DNA from: Camillea tinctor
Lineage: Eukaryota > Ascomycota > Sordariomycetes > Xylariales > Xylariaceae
Assembly (NCBI GenBank): GCA_022578605.1
Contig: MU394088.1
Coordinates: 124,001-188,000, forward strand
Direction: 5' to 3'
DNA: 64,000 bases
Part shown: positions 23,447-33,957 of the stretch, piece by piece
How positions within the stretch are numbered: the first letter of the stretch is position 1
How the letters are laid out: each line of letters opens with the position of its first letter
Notes under the pieces: generated by a model
Databases searched by the model: none
Seen by the model: only the letters and a program-made list of their open reading frames with translations
Told to the model about the DNA's origin: nothing
Translations under genes and position numbers: made by a program

Positions 23447-24985
23447 TCAGTCACTTGACGTAGAAAGCTTCTCATTAGACATCTCTATAATCCTCGCCGA
23501 GAGGTCTGGCTCATCAAAGTCACGATCAAATGGCCACATGGGCCGCTTAATCCGTCGATGTCCAAGTCTCTCCAAGTCCTGGTCCACGCCGCCAGGGGTG
23601 AGACCGAGCATCCAGTCACTAGCCATGTCATACAGCTCCGGCTCCAGATATCCGATTTTCACAATGACGATGTCTGCCGAACGTGGTGCGAGGTCTAGTT
23701 CGGTAAAGTCGCTCTCGTGGTGATACGGTTTCCGCAGTTTTGTGAGGATGGCGAAGACACTACCGACTTGCAGCACGACCTCGACCTGTGCGTGCACGTC
23801 CCCGTGCTTAATGGAATGAACTCTGCCAGTCATGGTGATTGGTCCAGCATGGATATTGTCTACTTCGGCTCCTGCGGTAACTGTCACGGTGGCACCAATG
23901 CCCGCCTCTACCGCGATTCGAATAGCTTCTGGCCCCGGGACACTTGCATAGATCACCTTTGATCCTAGCGCACTCTTGAATTCTGGACGAGCCAGCAACT
24001 GGGTCAGCCCCCACGTCACGTCCCCAGAACCCCCGGCGGTGGGGTTATCCCCAGAATCAGAAATGAAGTACGGGCGTTTGTCGGAAGCAAGTGCCGCATC
24101 GATGCATTCCGCAAAGGTGCCCGTTGCAGCCACAAATTTGAAATCTTTATGAGCATTCCAGAACGTGCGAGCTAGCCTCTCTGCGCCTCTAGATGTGGCC
24201 TCCTTGTCCCAGCCGGTGACGACGACAACAGCTCGGTTTCGGGGCTCATCCGCCCAGGCATACCCCACCCATATCGCCGCATCTACGACCCCGGGGATGG
24301 CCTCGACCTCCGGCACCGCGGCGTATATATGCGCTGCAGGCTCGTCCCGAGTGGACGTCTGCTCGCCCGGAAGCAAGACAGGAAGCGAGATCCACGCCTT
24401 AAACGGCCTCACCACCTCCTCCCCTGCCGCCCGGCGCCGCAGCAATCCCACCAAGTTTCTGCAAGCGCGCCCCCGCGTCTCCAGCACGTCGACGTGCGGC
24501 GCTGTGCGATAGCAGGTAATCAGATCGGTCTGGTGCGCGAGCTCCCGCGATACATTCCCATGCAGATCCATCGACGCCGACACCAGCACGCGCGGGCCGA
24601 GGACCTCCCGGCACCGCCGCAGAAGCTCGTACTCGGCGTCGTCGAGGCACTCGACGCACATGGCACCATGTATGTCGAACCACAGGCCGTCGAGTCCTTC
24701 TGATGCGACAAGTGAGCGCAGACCGGATACGATCTCGGCGGCGAGGGACTCGAAGGCGGCTCGCGTGACGATCCCGCCGGGTAGAGCATGTCCGATGAGC
24801 ACACCGCGCCAGTCGGCGGCATCACCGAGGATGGTGCCAGGCTGGATGAAGGGGTATTTGTCGATGATCTCGGGGCCGCGGCGGGGGTGGAAGGCCTCCG
24901 CTTGGGTCCGCGAGGGGGTGAAGGTGGATGTTTCGCAGGCGAGGCCGGCGACGGCGATGATGGGATGAGTTCCTGCTGCCACCAT
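23447..24985 (-). CDS. M81-family metallopeptidase, MlrC-like
   Basis: Homolog of the microcystinase C (MlrC) family, metallopeptidases first known for cleaving linearised microcystin products; most members have unknown substrates. Single exon, 512 aa. Seen motifs: an ACETSTFTP start region, FDIHGAM (Asp104, His106), SMDLHGN (Asp140, His142), APHVD near residue 164, and SDSGDNPTAGGSGD at about 309-322. These match the metal-site and DUF1485/MlrC C-terminal signatures. No signal peptide or membrane segment. It lies divergently from the HET gene and convergently with the Gfo/Idh/MocA gene. Its natural substrate in fungi is not known to me. Confidence 0.9.
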   Translation of the reverse strand: MVAAGTHPIIAVAGLACETSTFTPSRTQAEAFHPRRGPEIIDKYPFIQPGTILGDAADWRGVLIGHALPGGIVTRAAFESLAAEIVSGLRSLVASEGLDGLWFDIHGAMCVECLDDAEYELLRRCREVLGPRVLVSASMDLHGNVSRELAHQTDLITCYRTAPHVDVLETRGRACRNLVGLLRRRAAGEEVVRPFKAWISLPVLLPGEQTSTRDEPAAHIYAAVPEVEAIPGVVDAAIWVGYAWADEPRNRAVVVVTGWDKEATSRGAERLARTFWNAHKDFKFVAATGTFAECIDAALASDKRPYFISDSGDNPTAGGSGDVTWGLTQLLARPEFKSALGSKVIYASVPGPEAIRIAVEAGIGATVTVTAGAEVDNIHAGPITMTGRVHSIKHGDVHAQVEVVLQVGSVFAILTKLRKPYHHESDFTELDLAPRSADIVIVKIGYLEPELYDMASDWMLGLTPGGVDQDLERLGHRRIKRPMWPFDRDFDEPDLSARIIEMSNEKLSTSSD

Positions 24986-25992
24986 TTTATTTATCTCACA
25001 AGGTATGCGATTTTACGTGGGAGAATGAGATGGTTACGAATATCAGTTATGAGTATCGGCGTGTAAGTTAAAGTTTCACGCTATTATCACTCACAGGCCT
25101 GATAAGGATGCGATACTCCTCTGTAGATATCTGTATATTAGGCTCATATCACTAAATACCCGTTGTCCTTGCTCACTAGGTCACTGTAAATATCCCCCTT
25201 TTGGCCAATCATCTTCGTTACTATTGGTCGAGATACCAAGCACAGGATGTTAATGAGTCTTGGCATTAGTATAATTATCTCAGCAAAGTCAATCATTTCG
25301 TGCCCAAGTCTTTTCTTAAACATGAAAAAACAATAAAAAACTCATTCAGGTACTTTAACAAGTAGGTAGATGTAAAATAATCTAGCTGCCTAACTTCTTA
25401 TATCTGATATGTTGCTATATTTATTGCGAAGCAACCAAGGCATACTCTATTAGAAGTTTATAGTGTGGTTAAGTCAGATTCTTGCCCCCTTAAAGGTGCT
25501 GGGCCACATATCTATCCCCTGTGAATACCGACCAGGCACCATAATAGCGTGCTGAGCCCCACCAATCCAGCCAGTGGTATTCGAGTATTCGATTCTGCGC
25601 TGACGGTATAGAAGGATGGGGCGGTGCATTACGTATGATCTATCTAGGTTGACGGCACGTAGCCAGGAACAAAATAGTGGACCCCATGGGAATTGATAGG
25701 GCCAGGACAGTTCGAAGAGCTGAAAGTTGCGACGAACAACTTCCGACTTGACTCTGCCACCACACCCAATACAACATATTAAAGCTCAGGACCGACTTGA
25801 ACAAAATAACCTAGTCACGTTATATAGAAAGATTTTGAGTTCAAATAAATTAACACCTTCCGGTGGTTTTGTTCTTATCTTATATCTTTATTTTATTTCG
25901 TAAACCAATTTGAATGGTGGTCGTAACTCATCTTCGGCTTCATCTTCATCTTCATCTTCATTTGCAATACCGGAACCCACTATCAGTGCACC
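24986..25992. promoter_or_regulatory. Divergent promoter region (M81 peptidase / HET gene)
   Basis: About 1.0 kb between divergent start codons. It contains several CCAAT/ATTGG-type pentamers and, next to the HET start, a TTCATC microsatellite. Promoter assignment is positional only. Confidence 0.4.
25931..25962 (+). repeat. TTCATC microsatellite in HET-gene leader
   Basis: Imperfect tandem TTCATC units just upstream of the HET start codon, in the likely 5' UTR. Confidence 0.7.
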
Positions 25993-28020
25993 ATGGACAC
26001 CAAGCACCCTCCCCAGGATGAAGCCTGGAGATCTCACCTCTACTTTCAAGCACCTCTCAGAAAATGCAACGGGGACATTCGTCTACTTACAATCCAGTCA
26101 CGCAAGTATGCAGCGTCTATGCCCGAACCTTCATCGACAGCTATCCACTGCATCCTGCGGTTAGCCAACTTGAAGAATGATCCAAAGTTCACGGCCATCT
26201 CCCACGAATGGGAAGAGACCGACGCCACCGATGAAGAGAAGTTGGTCCTGGTGAATGGTGCCCCGGTACCCGTGTCTACCGGGCTTTTCAACGTTCTCGA
26301 ACACGCCCAAAAGGAGGCAGATCCCACCACTGTCTGGATCAAGGCTATCTGCATCAACCATGCCGACATCCAGGAGAAGTCCACTCAGGTTGCCCAGATA
26401 GCCGATATTTATGGGCTCGCTGCGAGAACTCTTGTCTGGCTGGGGCCGTCCACAGATGGGAGCGATGATGCCATGGACGTGATTAGGCAAATCGGTGAAG
26501 AGCAACTGTCTCTCAATTCTCTGGTCGCGAATTGGACACCTCAGGTCGGGCACCAGTTCTGGCGGAGTATCATGTCCAAGACCTCTTCGGAACCTCCCCC
26601 GGACGCCCAGGGAGAAACCTCACCGGCTAGTACCCACCCGGATTTCAAGGCTCGACTAGACACAGTCCAGCCAGCACTTAGATCCCTCATGGAGCGTGCG
26701 TATTGGTCGAGACTATGGTCTGTCGAAGAGATCTCCTTGTCAGCAAAGGGCATCGTATCGTGTGGAAACCGTAGGCTGCCGCTTGACACATTCTGCACCG
26801 TAGCCAAATCACTGGATACCATCATTAACGAATCGACCGTTTCCAGATGGCTAGCCTCAGCAAAGACCCCAACATCGCCCAACAGGCCTATCAACCTAAG
26901 CACGAGCGAGCCATCGAATTTTGCACAGTCACCTGCATTAAAAGTGCTGGCCCAACGCGACTTTTATAGGCGAGACCTTGACTCGTGGGTCAGAACGCCG
27001 AACCAGCCCTTGTTGTCCATTCTCCACCGCTTCTACGCCCCCGGTTCAGACGGCAACTTCCCGCTACGTGTCGCCGATTCTCGAGATAGAGTGTATGCTC
27101 TGTTGGGGTTAGCCAGCGATGCTACTACGCTCGGCATAAGTCCAGACTACGGCAAGGACTATAGCCAGGTACTCATCGAAGTGTCTGCTGCCTTGCTCCG
27201 GAAGACTCCCCGCCCACTTCAACTATGTAACCACACGGCAACTACGGAAAGCAACTACCCCTCGTGGGTTGTTGACTGGACCAATCTCAAAACACCTCTG
27301 TCAGATGCGGTAGCTAGTAATCGACCCTTCTACGCCTGTGGTCCAGCAGATGAGCGGTTTTATCGAGTAGACAGCAGCAACCCCAGTCAAATATCCATGA
27401 AAGGGACGGTAGTCGATAACGTAAAAACCGTCGGAGCTGCCTACCAAGCGGACGAGACGGGTGAACTAGAGCAGGTCCGGTCATATCTTTCTGAAATTAA
27501 GAATTTCTGGGAAGAATCAACAGCTTCACAACCCTCTCCTTACTCTGCGGAGCAAACGGCTGTGGCTCTAGCAAAGATTCCAGTTGCCGACATAGAGGTT
27601 GATCCCGAACGCCGAGACCATACACGGAGAACTGCAACAGTAACCCTAGATGGCTACCAGAGTCTTTTGAGCGCTTTGTCAGCGGAGAAACCAGATGTGG
27701 GGGAGGAGAAAACGCCAGAAAAAGACCATGCAGACCATACAAGTAAGCACCTTAATCGTGCGACGGACTATTTAGCCGCTATGTCAAGGATGGAAGGGTG
27801 GAAACCATTCCTCACGGAGACAGGTTATGTTGGCCTGGGCTCCACAGGCTTAGCAGCCCAAGACAGCATCGCCATACCATATGGTTCGCCTGTGCCTTTT
27901 GCGCTTAGGCGCCAAGAAGACGAGACATACCGGCTTGTAGGCGAAGTATACGTATTCGGCATTATGGATGGCGAGTTTATGAAAGTTCACACGAAGGAAA
28001 CTCTGATCCGGCTCTCCTAA
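25993..28020 (+). CDS. HET-domain (heterokaryon incompatibility) protein
   Basis: Single-exon 675-aa protein of the HET family, fungal proteins that often trigger cell death in non-self recognition. The HET domain starts at FTAISHEW (residues 66-73), continues with the VWIKAICIN block (115-122) and QVAQIADIYGLAARTLVWLG, and ends with the downstream features typical of the class: SRDRVYALLGLASD, an ISPDYGKDYSQ repeat-like block and a YPSWVVDW segment. The usual WIDAICINQ reads WIKAICINH here, so Asp is replaced by Lys117. No NACHT, WD40 or ankyrin domain follows. Start chosen as the first Met in frame, 65 residues before the domain. Confidence 0.92.
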   Translation: MDTKHPPQDEAWRSHLYFQAPLRKCNGDIRLLTIQSRKYAASMPEPSSTAIHCILRLANLKNDPKFTAISHEWEETDATDEEKLVLVNGAPVPVSTGLFNVLEHAQKEADPTTVWIKAICINHADIQEKSTQVAQIADIYGLAARTLVWLGPSTDGSDDAMDVIRQIGEEQLSLNSLVANWTPQVGHQFWRSIMSKTSSEPPPDAQGETSPASTHPDFKARLDTVQPALRSLMERAYWSRLWSVEEISLSAKGIVSCGNRRLPLDTFCTVAKSLDTIINESTVSRWLASAKTPTSPNRPINLSTSEPSNFAQSPALKVLAQRDFYRRDLDSWVRTPNQPLLSILHRFYAPGSDGNFPLRVADSRDRVYALLGLASDATTLGISPDYGKDYSQVLIEVSAALLRKTPRPLQLCNHTATTESNYPSWVVDWTNLKTPLSDAVASNRPFYACGPADERFYRVDSSNPSQISMKGTVVDNVKTVGAAYQADETGELEQVRSYLSEIKNFWEESTASQPSPYSAEQTAVALAKIPVADIEVDPERRDHTRRTATVTLDGYQSLLSALSAEKPDVGEEKTPEKDHADHTSKHLNRATDYLAAMSRMEGWKPFLTETGYVGLGSTGLAAQDSIAIPYGSPVPFALRRQEDETYRLVGEVYVFGIMDGEFMKVHTKETLIRLS

Positions 28021-28532
28021 GGAGATAATTACCATAGCCCCGGTGATACCGGCTCTAAAGACTCGGTATTAAAGAGTGGATACGCGTTCCTTGTCTGTCA
28101 TGTAGAAGTGCCACAATACCCCCTATTTTATGATAGACTCCTTGAATTTTGTACGGTCTCTTGTAGCATTTGGTTTTGTTTCGTCCTTTAATGCATCATT
28201 TAACAGGTCAATTACATGTCAAATCGGCAGGCCGGGAGGTAAATCCACCGATGTCAGTCGGTTACAGGACTAATCCAGTTCCCGAATCGGTCGCCGGTCA
28301 AACAGGAGGTTGAAACAGGAGGTTGAATAAGAATGAAGATATTCACATTTTAGTCATCATGCAGTTCGTCCGGAGCGGAGACCGATGAATACGGACCTCA
28401 ATCCTCACCGAGTCACGGTCTTTATATAAAAGGTGAATTCTGCGACTAGATTTATCATCATAGAGGCTTCATTAACTATCACTACTCTCACCACCATCAC
28501 CCACCACCACTACTACCATCTCGTCCATCACC
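28021..28532. promoter_or_regulatory. Promoter region of reductase gene with TATA box
   Basis: Contains TTTATATAAAAGG at 28421-28433, about 100 bp before the reductase ATG, followed by a CAC/ACT-rich leader. This is the clearest core promoter in the window. Confidence 0.55.
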
Positions 28533-29676
28533 ATGACTTCAACAACCCAAACCGCCAACCGCGCCCTTTGGCTCTCGTCTTATGACGAGCCGCTCTCGAT
28601 CAAAGAGCTGCCTATCCCGGAAGCTACCACCGGCACAATCGTGGTCCGCATTCTAGCCGCCCCCATCGTGCCCTACGCCTACCTCGCCCACACCGGCAAA
28701 CTTGCCGCCTTCCGCCTCCCCCTCCCCTACGTCCCCAACCCCAACGCAGTGGGCCGCGTGCACGCCGTCGGCCCCGACTCCGTGCGCCTGCAGCCAGGCG
28801 ACCTCGTCTACGTGGACGCAACGGTGCGCGCGCGCGACGACCCCAACGTTGTGATCATGGCGGGCCACCTAGGCAGCCACAGCCCCGGGGAGCCAGAAGC
28901 TCATGTGCGGCGAGTGGCGCGATGGCTCGCTCCAGCAGTTCCAGAAGCTGCCGCTGGAGAACGCGTACCCGCTCAACGAACACTGGCTCCTCCGCGAGCT
29001 GGGCTACCCCGCGCCCCTGCTCCAGGCCATCGCCTACTACTCCGTCGCCGCCGGCGCCGTCATGGAGGCCGCGGACGTGCGCGCGGGCGAGACCGTGGTG
29101 GTCGGCCCCTCGGGGGGCACCTTCGGCGGGCTCGCGGTTGAAGTCGCGCTCGCGCTCGGGGCGAGCGTCGTTGCGCTGGGGCGTAGCGAGGCGAAGCTCA
29201 GCGCTATGCGCGACACGCTGGCGGCGGGAGATCGCTTCAAATACGTGGTCATGACGGGTGACGACGGGGCGGATGCGCAGGCCATCATCAAGGCCACGCC
29301 CGACGGCGCCGGCGCCGACGTGTACAACGACTGGTCGCCGGCGGAGCTCGCGGGGCCGCCGTACCTAGCGGCGGCAGCCCAGACGCTGCGGCGCAACGGG
29401 CGCGTCGTGCTGAGCGGGGGCACGCACGGGAACCTGACGATACCGTACGACCTGGCGATGCTGAAGGACCTGAAGATCGTGGGCAAGTGGATGTGCGCGC
29501 CGGCTACGCTGCACCGGCTGATCCGCATGATCGAGCGCGGCGCCCTGCGCATCGGCGAGGAGTCCGGGAGCAGGCTGAAGGTGTTCAGCTTGGAGGAGCA
29601 CCACGAGGCGGTGGAGTATGCGAGGGTTAATGGGGGGTGGAGATCGTATACGGCGATTGCGCCGAATGAGGCGTAG
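28533..29676 (+). CDS. Medium-chain (zinc-type/quinone-type) reductase with apparent frameshift
   Basis: MDR-superfamily alcohol dehydrogenase/quinone reductase. The GroES-like N-terminal part reads 28533 to about 28886 in one frame (GDLVYVDATVRARDDPNV). The rest, including QKLMCGEWRDGSLQQF, the Rossmann motif GPSGGTFGGLAVEVALALGA and the C-terminal half to 29676, reads in the next frame. The frames meet in CCCCGGGG at 28883-28890, so one surplus G would explain the break. A 49-bp intron (28824-28872) would also restore frame but would delete a conserved stretch and has a poor GTGCGC donor. The expected intact product is about 380 aa. The N-domain lacks the usual zinc-ligand pattern. It may be a true mutation or a sequencing error. 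Confidence 0.78.
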
Positions 29677-30204
29677 AGGCCGCTCCGTTGCAGCCGTGGG
29701 TATCAGCCGGTTTGATACACATTGGATGGCGCTCTAACGTTAGACTGTATGGAAAGCATAGCTTTACAATACGTATACGAACAAGTACCAAATCTTACTA
29801 AGTAGGGCACGGCTAGGTGTGGACATTACTATCCCGAACCAACCGGCCTCTCGTATAGTTTCTATATGTCCTTTTGCACTTTCGTGTAAAACCATATCTG
29901 GAGACCGATCACACAGTTACAGCAGTTGTTTTGATAGCCGGAAAAGGTTTCTCCAATCTTAGAGGGGCCCCTGAATAAGAATTACGTGTTGTCGTGAATT
30001 GGGGGTGAGAGGAAACTGGCTACCTTTAGTTGTCTCTAGACTCAAGGACACAATAATCACGTTTACTGTAAGCGAAATCGTCATAGCGAAGTTTTTTGAC
30101 ATCCTTGTTCATTTACAAATACACATAATACCCCCTGAACCATTACCTTCACCCCCATCTCCCAACTTTTCATTATTACTATCCCCCTGTTTCTTTTTTC
30201 TTCC
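29677..30204. other. Convergent intergenic
   Basis: About 530 bp between the reductase and epoxide hydrolase stop codons. No gene seen. Confidence 0.5.
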
Positions 30205-31778
30205 TTAATCCTTCTTCAGGTTCTTCACTGCATCCCTCGCGCCGCCCTTGGGCCCGAACATCTCGCGCAGATCCCCCACGACGTAGTCCGGCCGCTCCCA
30301 CGCAGCGAAGTGGCCCCCGCTGTCGTGGTCCTTCTCGTAAACCACCCGGCCCATGCCGTGGCCCCATACGCCCGGCAGGGAGACGACGTCCTGCGGGAAG
30401 TGGCCGAGGCCCACTGCGATATTTCAGTTAGTATGAACATTAGGACTTTTCTCCAGGGGATAGGGGCTTTGCTAAGAGATATACAACGCCCTCTTTTTTA
30501 CACAAGCACAAAACGGGATAAAGGGGGAGGGGATGGTTACAGCATCATCCTAGGGAAAGAAAAAAATCACTCACACTTGCAATCCTGCCACGCCCGCAAC
30601 TCGTCCTGCGTCGAGTGAAACAACTTATCGTCCTTCGCCTTCGCCTTGACGCCCTCCAGCGTGCCGCCCGGGAAAAACTCATTATACAGCCTCACGCTGG
30701 CGCCGGGGCCCGCGGCGGCGAACCAGTAGATGCTCATCCAGGTGCAGACCTCGTCGGGGGTCCAGGGGTACGCGTCGGTCCAGGTGACGAGCTTCTCGTA
30801 GATCCAGGCGAGCAGGGCGGCGGGGCTGTCGGTCAGCGCGTACGAGACGGTCTGCGGGCGCGTGCCGTGCAGGCTCGCGTACGACGAGCCGCTAGCGTAG
30901 AACTCCTTGGACCGCGCGAGCCCCGCGCGCTCGCGCGCGCTGGGGAACAGCAGACGCGCGTACGACCGCAGGGCCACCACCGGGCTGTGCAGGAATGCCG
31001 GGATGGCGTACGCGTCGAGGTTGAGGTGCTGCGCTTTGAGGTGCCGCGGGGCGTAGCGCCGGCCCATGGCGCGGATGATGAACTGGGGGGATAGGGGTTA
31101 GTGGGGGAGATGTCGAGAGGGAATTCTTTTTTTCTTTTTTTGCAAAAGAGGATATCGTTGTTTGAGGGTAAATAAAGAGAGAAGTCGAGTGCTTACAAAT
31201 CCCCAGTCCCCTCCCTGCGCAACGTACTCATCATACCCCAGCCGCAGCATCAGCTTATTCATGATCTCCGCGTGCTGGTCGACCGAGAAACCGCGCTTCT
31301 TGGTGCCGGCGGAGAACCCATAATTGGGCAGCGACGGGACCACGACGTGGAAGGCGGGCGCGTCCTTGCCGGGCGGGGGGTTCGTCAGCGGCTCGACGAT
31401 CTTGGTGCCCTCGTAGAAGCTGCCGGGCCAGCCGTGCACGAAGATGAGGGGGATGGCGCCGGGCACGGCGCTGCGCTTGTGGATGAAGTGTATCTTCAGG
31501 GGCTCGAAGCCGTCGGCCGCGATGTCGGTCTCGAACTGCGGGAACTCGTTGAGCGCGGCCTCGGCCCGGCGCCAGTCGTAGTCCGTGGCCCAGTGCCGCG
31601 TCAGCCGCTGCACGTCCGCCAGCGGCGTCCCGAGATCCCACTTGCTGTCCTCGAGCTCGTCGGGTAGGCGCGCGTTCAAGAGCCGGTCGCGCAGGTCCTG
31701 GAGCTGCTCGTCGGGGATGGATATCCGGAAGGGCCGGATGCTGGTATCGCCTTGGTTTGACGAGCCTTCTGTCGACAT
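30205..31778 (-). CDS. Epoxide hydrolase, alpha/beta-hydrolase with EHN domain
   Basis: Predicted to open epoxides by an Asp-ester mechanism (microsomal-type epoxide hydrolase family). Three exons, 31778-31197, 31082-30575 and 30413-30205, encode 432 aa. The EHN domain opens with IRPFRISIPDEQLQDLRDRL and a WDLGTPL stretch. The oxyanion motif HGWPGSF is followed by the nucleophile Asp191 in GGDWGF right before intron 1. The catalytic His is about residue 398 in DSGGHFAAWERP. A Tyr in the lid (WMSIYWF) fits the proton donor. I chose the Met before STEGSSNQGD; an in-frame Met at 31913 would add 45 unlikely residues. Neither a signal peptide nor an ER anchor is seen. Detoxification or metabolite modification are both possible. 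Confidence 0.9.
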
Positions 31779-33957
31779 CTTGGTAGATATGTGTGTTGTA
31801 TGATTATCTAAGTATTTCCCCAAGCTGTGAGAGGTTTTACCTAGCTTGCTTTGTATAGAGAAGATTACAGTGAGGCTTTCCCGGATACTCCCAGCCTTTA
31901 TATGTAAATCCAAGGGAGCGGGGGTAGCTTTTTAACAGATGTATGTATGATATATATACACATGTAGGCTCCCTTGGGTAGTATACATCAACGCATGAGT
32001 ACCACCAACCCCGCCAGGAATCCTGGTACGAACTGCCAGTACACTTCACATAGTCATAATGATGCTTTAGCCCGGGCCCGTTATCTCCGGCTATTCAAAA
32101 AAAAATTTGATCAAATTGACGACACATCGAGAAGGGGAGTTTTCATATGGGTCCTCGGAGTCTCGGATCATGCATTTCATGCCAAGTTCACATGTTAAGC
32201 GACGCAGCCTAGAATTGACAGAATATACAGAACCACCAAGAAGCACTTATTCTATCATGGTTACATTCCGCTGTTAGTTTTCCCCAGCCATCGTGGATTA
32301 ATCTATGGGGTATCGGGGACTTTTAAGGGATGTTGTGAGTCCTGTTGGTTATGCCGGACAGTTGATCCAGCTTGATTGGTCATTCGCTCCATAAATCCGT
32401 TCTTCTGGTTAGAGACCATTCGACTCATCGGTCATGCCAAGTCGGCTCCCGGGGAGATTTCAATAGGCCGGATGTTGGCTTTCTTGACCGGGTTATTACT
32501 CTTTGAGGTTGCGTATAAGTGAAAGAAATGGAGACTAGCCTAAACGCCGTGATGATATTAGAAAGCCGGTCCAATTTTACCGGGTTAACATAAGGACATT
32601 GACTAACCTAGGTTATGTAAATATCAAAGCAGTTCCTCATATACCTACCTACATATTCCTGCCCCTATTCAATTCGTTTCTGCCTCTGTTTCTTTTTATT
32701 CCAGGGTTGCCCATTTCTCTGTCCTGTATTCCTCCATGGACGCCATATCGCACGACTCCGTCACACTGCGGAGTTATCTTATTTCGACGAGGAGACTTTA
32801 TTGTGGGCATGTAGGTATCCGTACGTCCACGTCAATATATACCACAAACTGAAGGTCTAGATTGACCGGGTAATTATTTCCTCTTTTCTTTTCTTTTAAT
32901 CTATATTTCCAACTCTTGGGAAGGATCTAGGATTTAAGAGAATCGTGATACATAAGAGGGGGTTACTAAGTATTAGACCAATACCTAGGTAGTAGCCGGA
33001 AGTGGATAATCTTGGGCTGGGACTACTAGATAGTGGTGTTCCTCAAAGCAGCACATTAAGCAGCCTACATGAGAACTATCTTAATTCATAGGCCAGAATC
33101 TCCTATTCTACTAGATTAAGGTGTTACGAATGAGTGTTAGTCAACCTAATGTACTATGAAACAAGATTCTCACAATACCCACTTGGTCATTGTGGCTCAA
33201 TTCTGTATTCTATAGTTATCCCCCCCTGGCTGAGACGTGACATAAGTTAGTCAATATGTAAACAATCTATTGAACCGAATCACACACATCCGAACACCCT
33301 CTCCTTAATGCCCGGTAGGACGGTGTCTCTACATATCCGCCCTTTTCCCCTTTCCTTCTCTGTTCCTTATAGGTAAAGGACCCGTTTTTAAAAGCGCAAG
33401 ATATAAACCACTTGTAAATAGTCTCTACAGTCCTTCGATACATACGTAAAAAGGGAATAAGAGAAGAGAAGAAAAAATTGGGGGAAGTTCTAGTAAGGAG
33501 GCCTATAAACCCTAACGTATATTGTACGGCTTGTCATCAATTTAGCATACCTATTCAGTCTAACGTTCTACTACCATAATTCCATTCATCCATCCATTTA
33601 CTTATTCCGAGTCCTCTCTACTCCTTTTTTCAGCCAATCCTTTCAAATGCCCCCTTTTTCCCTCACATCATGACATCCACCCACCCCCTTTTTTCACAAC
33701 CATCATACCACCCCTAAGGTCCTAGGTTAGATGACTTCATAACACACCAACGTAACACCATAGAATAAAAACAAAGATATTGGTTGGTTTCCAAATATAC
33801 ATATTCCCAAATTCGCTAACTATTTTCTTGTTCACTGCTGCAAATCATTTAGGTTATACACTAATAGAACAACACTTAACTCTGCATCTCCCAATCATCC
33901 AGATCCACTTCCCCTTTTTCCCCCTATTCCTTTTTATTCCATATCATTTTTCACCCC
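31779..33957. other. Intergenic, 2.2 kb
   Basis: AT-leaning DNA holding the epoxide hydrolase promoter and the P5C dehydrogenase 3' side. ORFs at 32599 and 33780 are short, hydrophobic and pyrimidine-driven. No gene supported. Confidence 0.5.
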
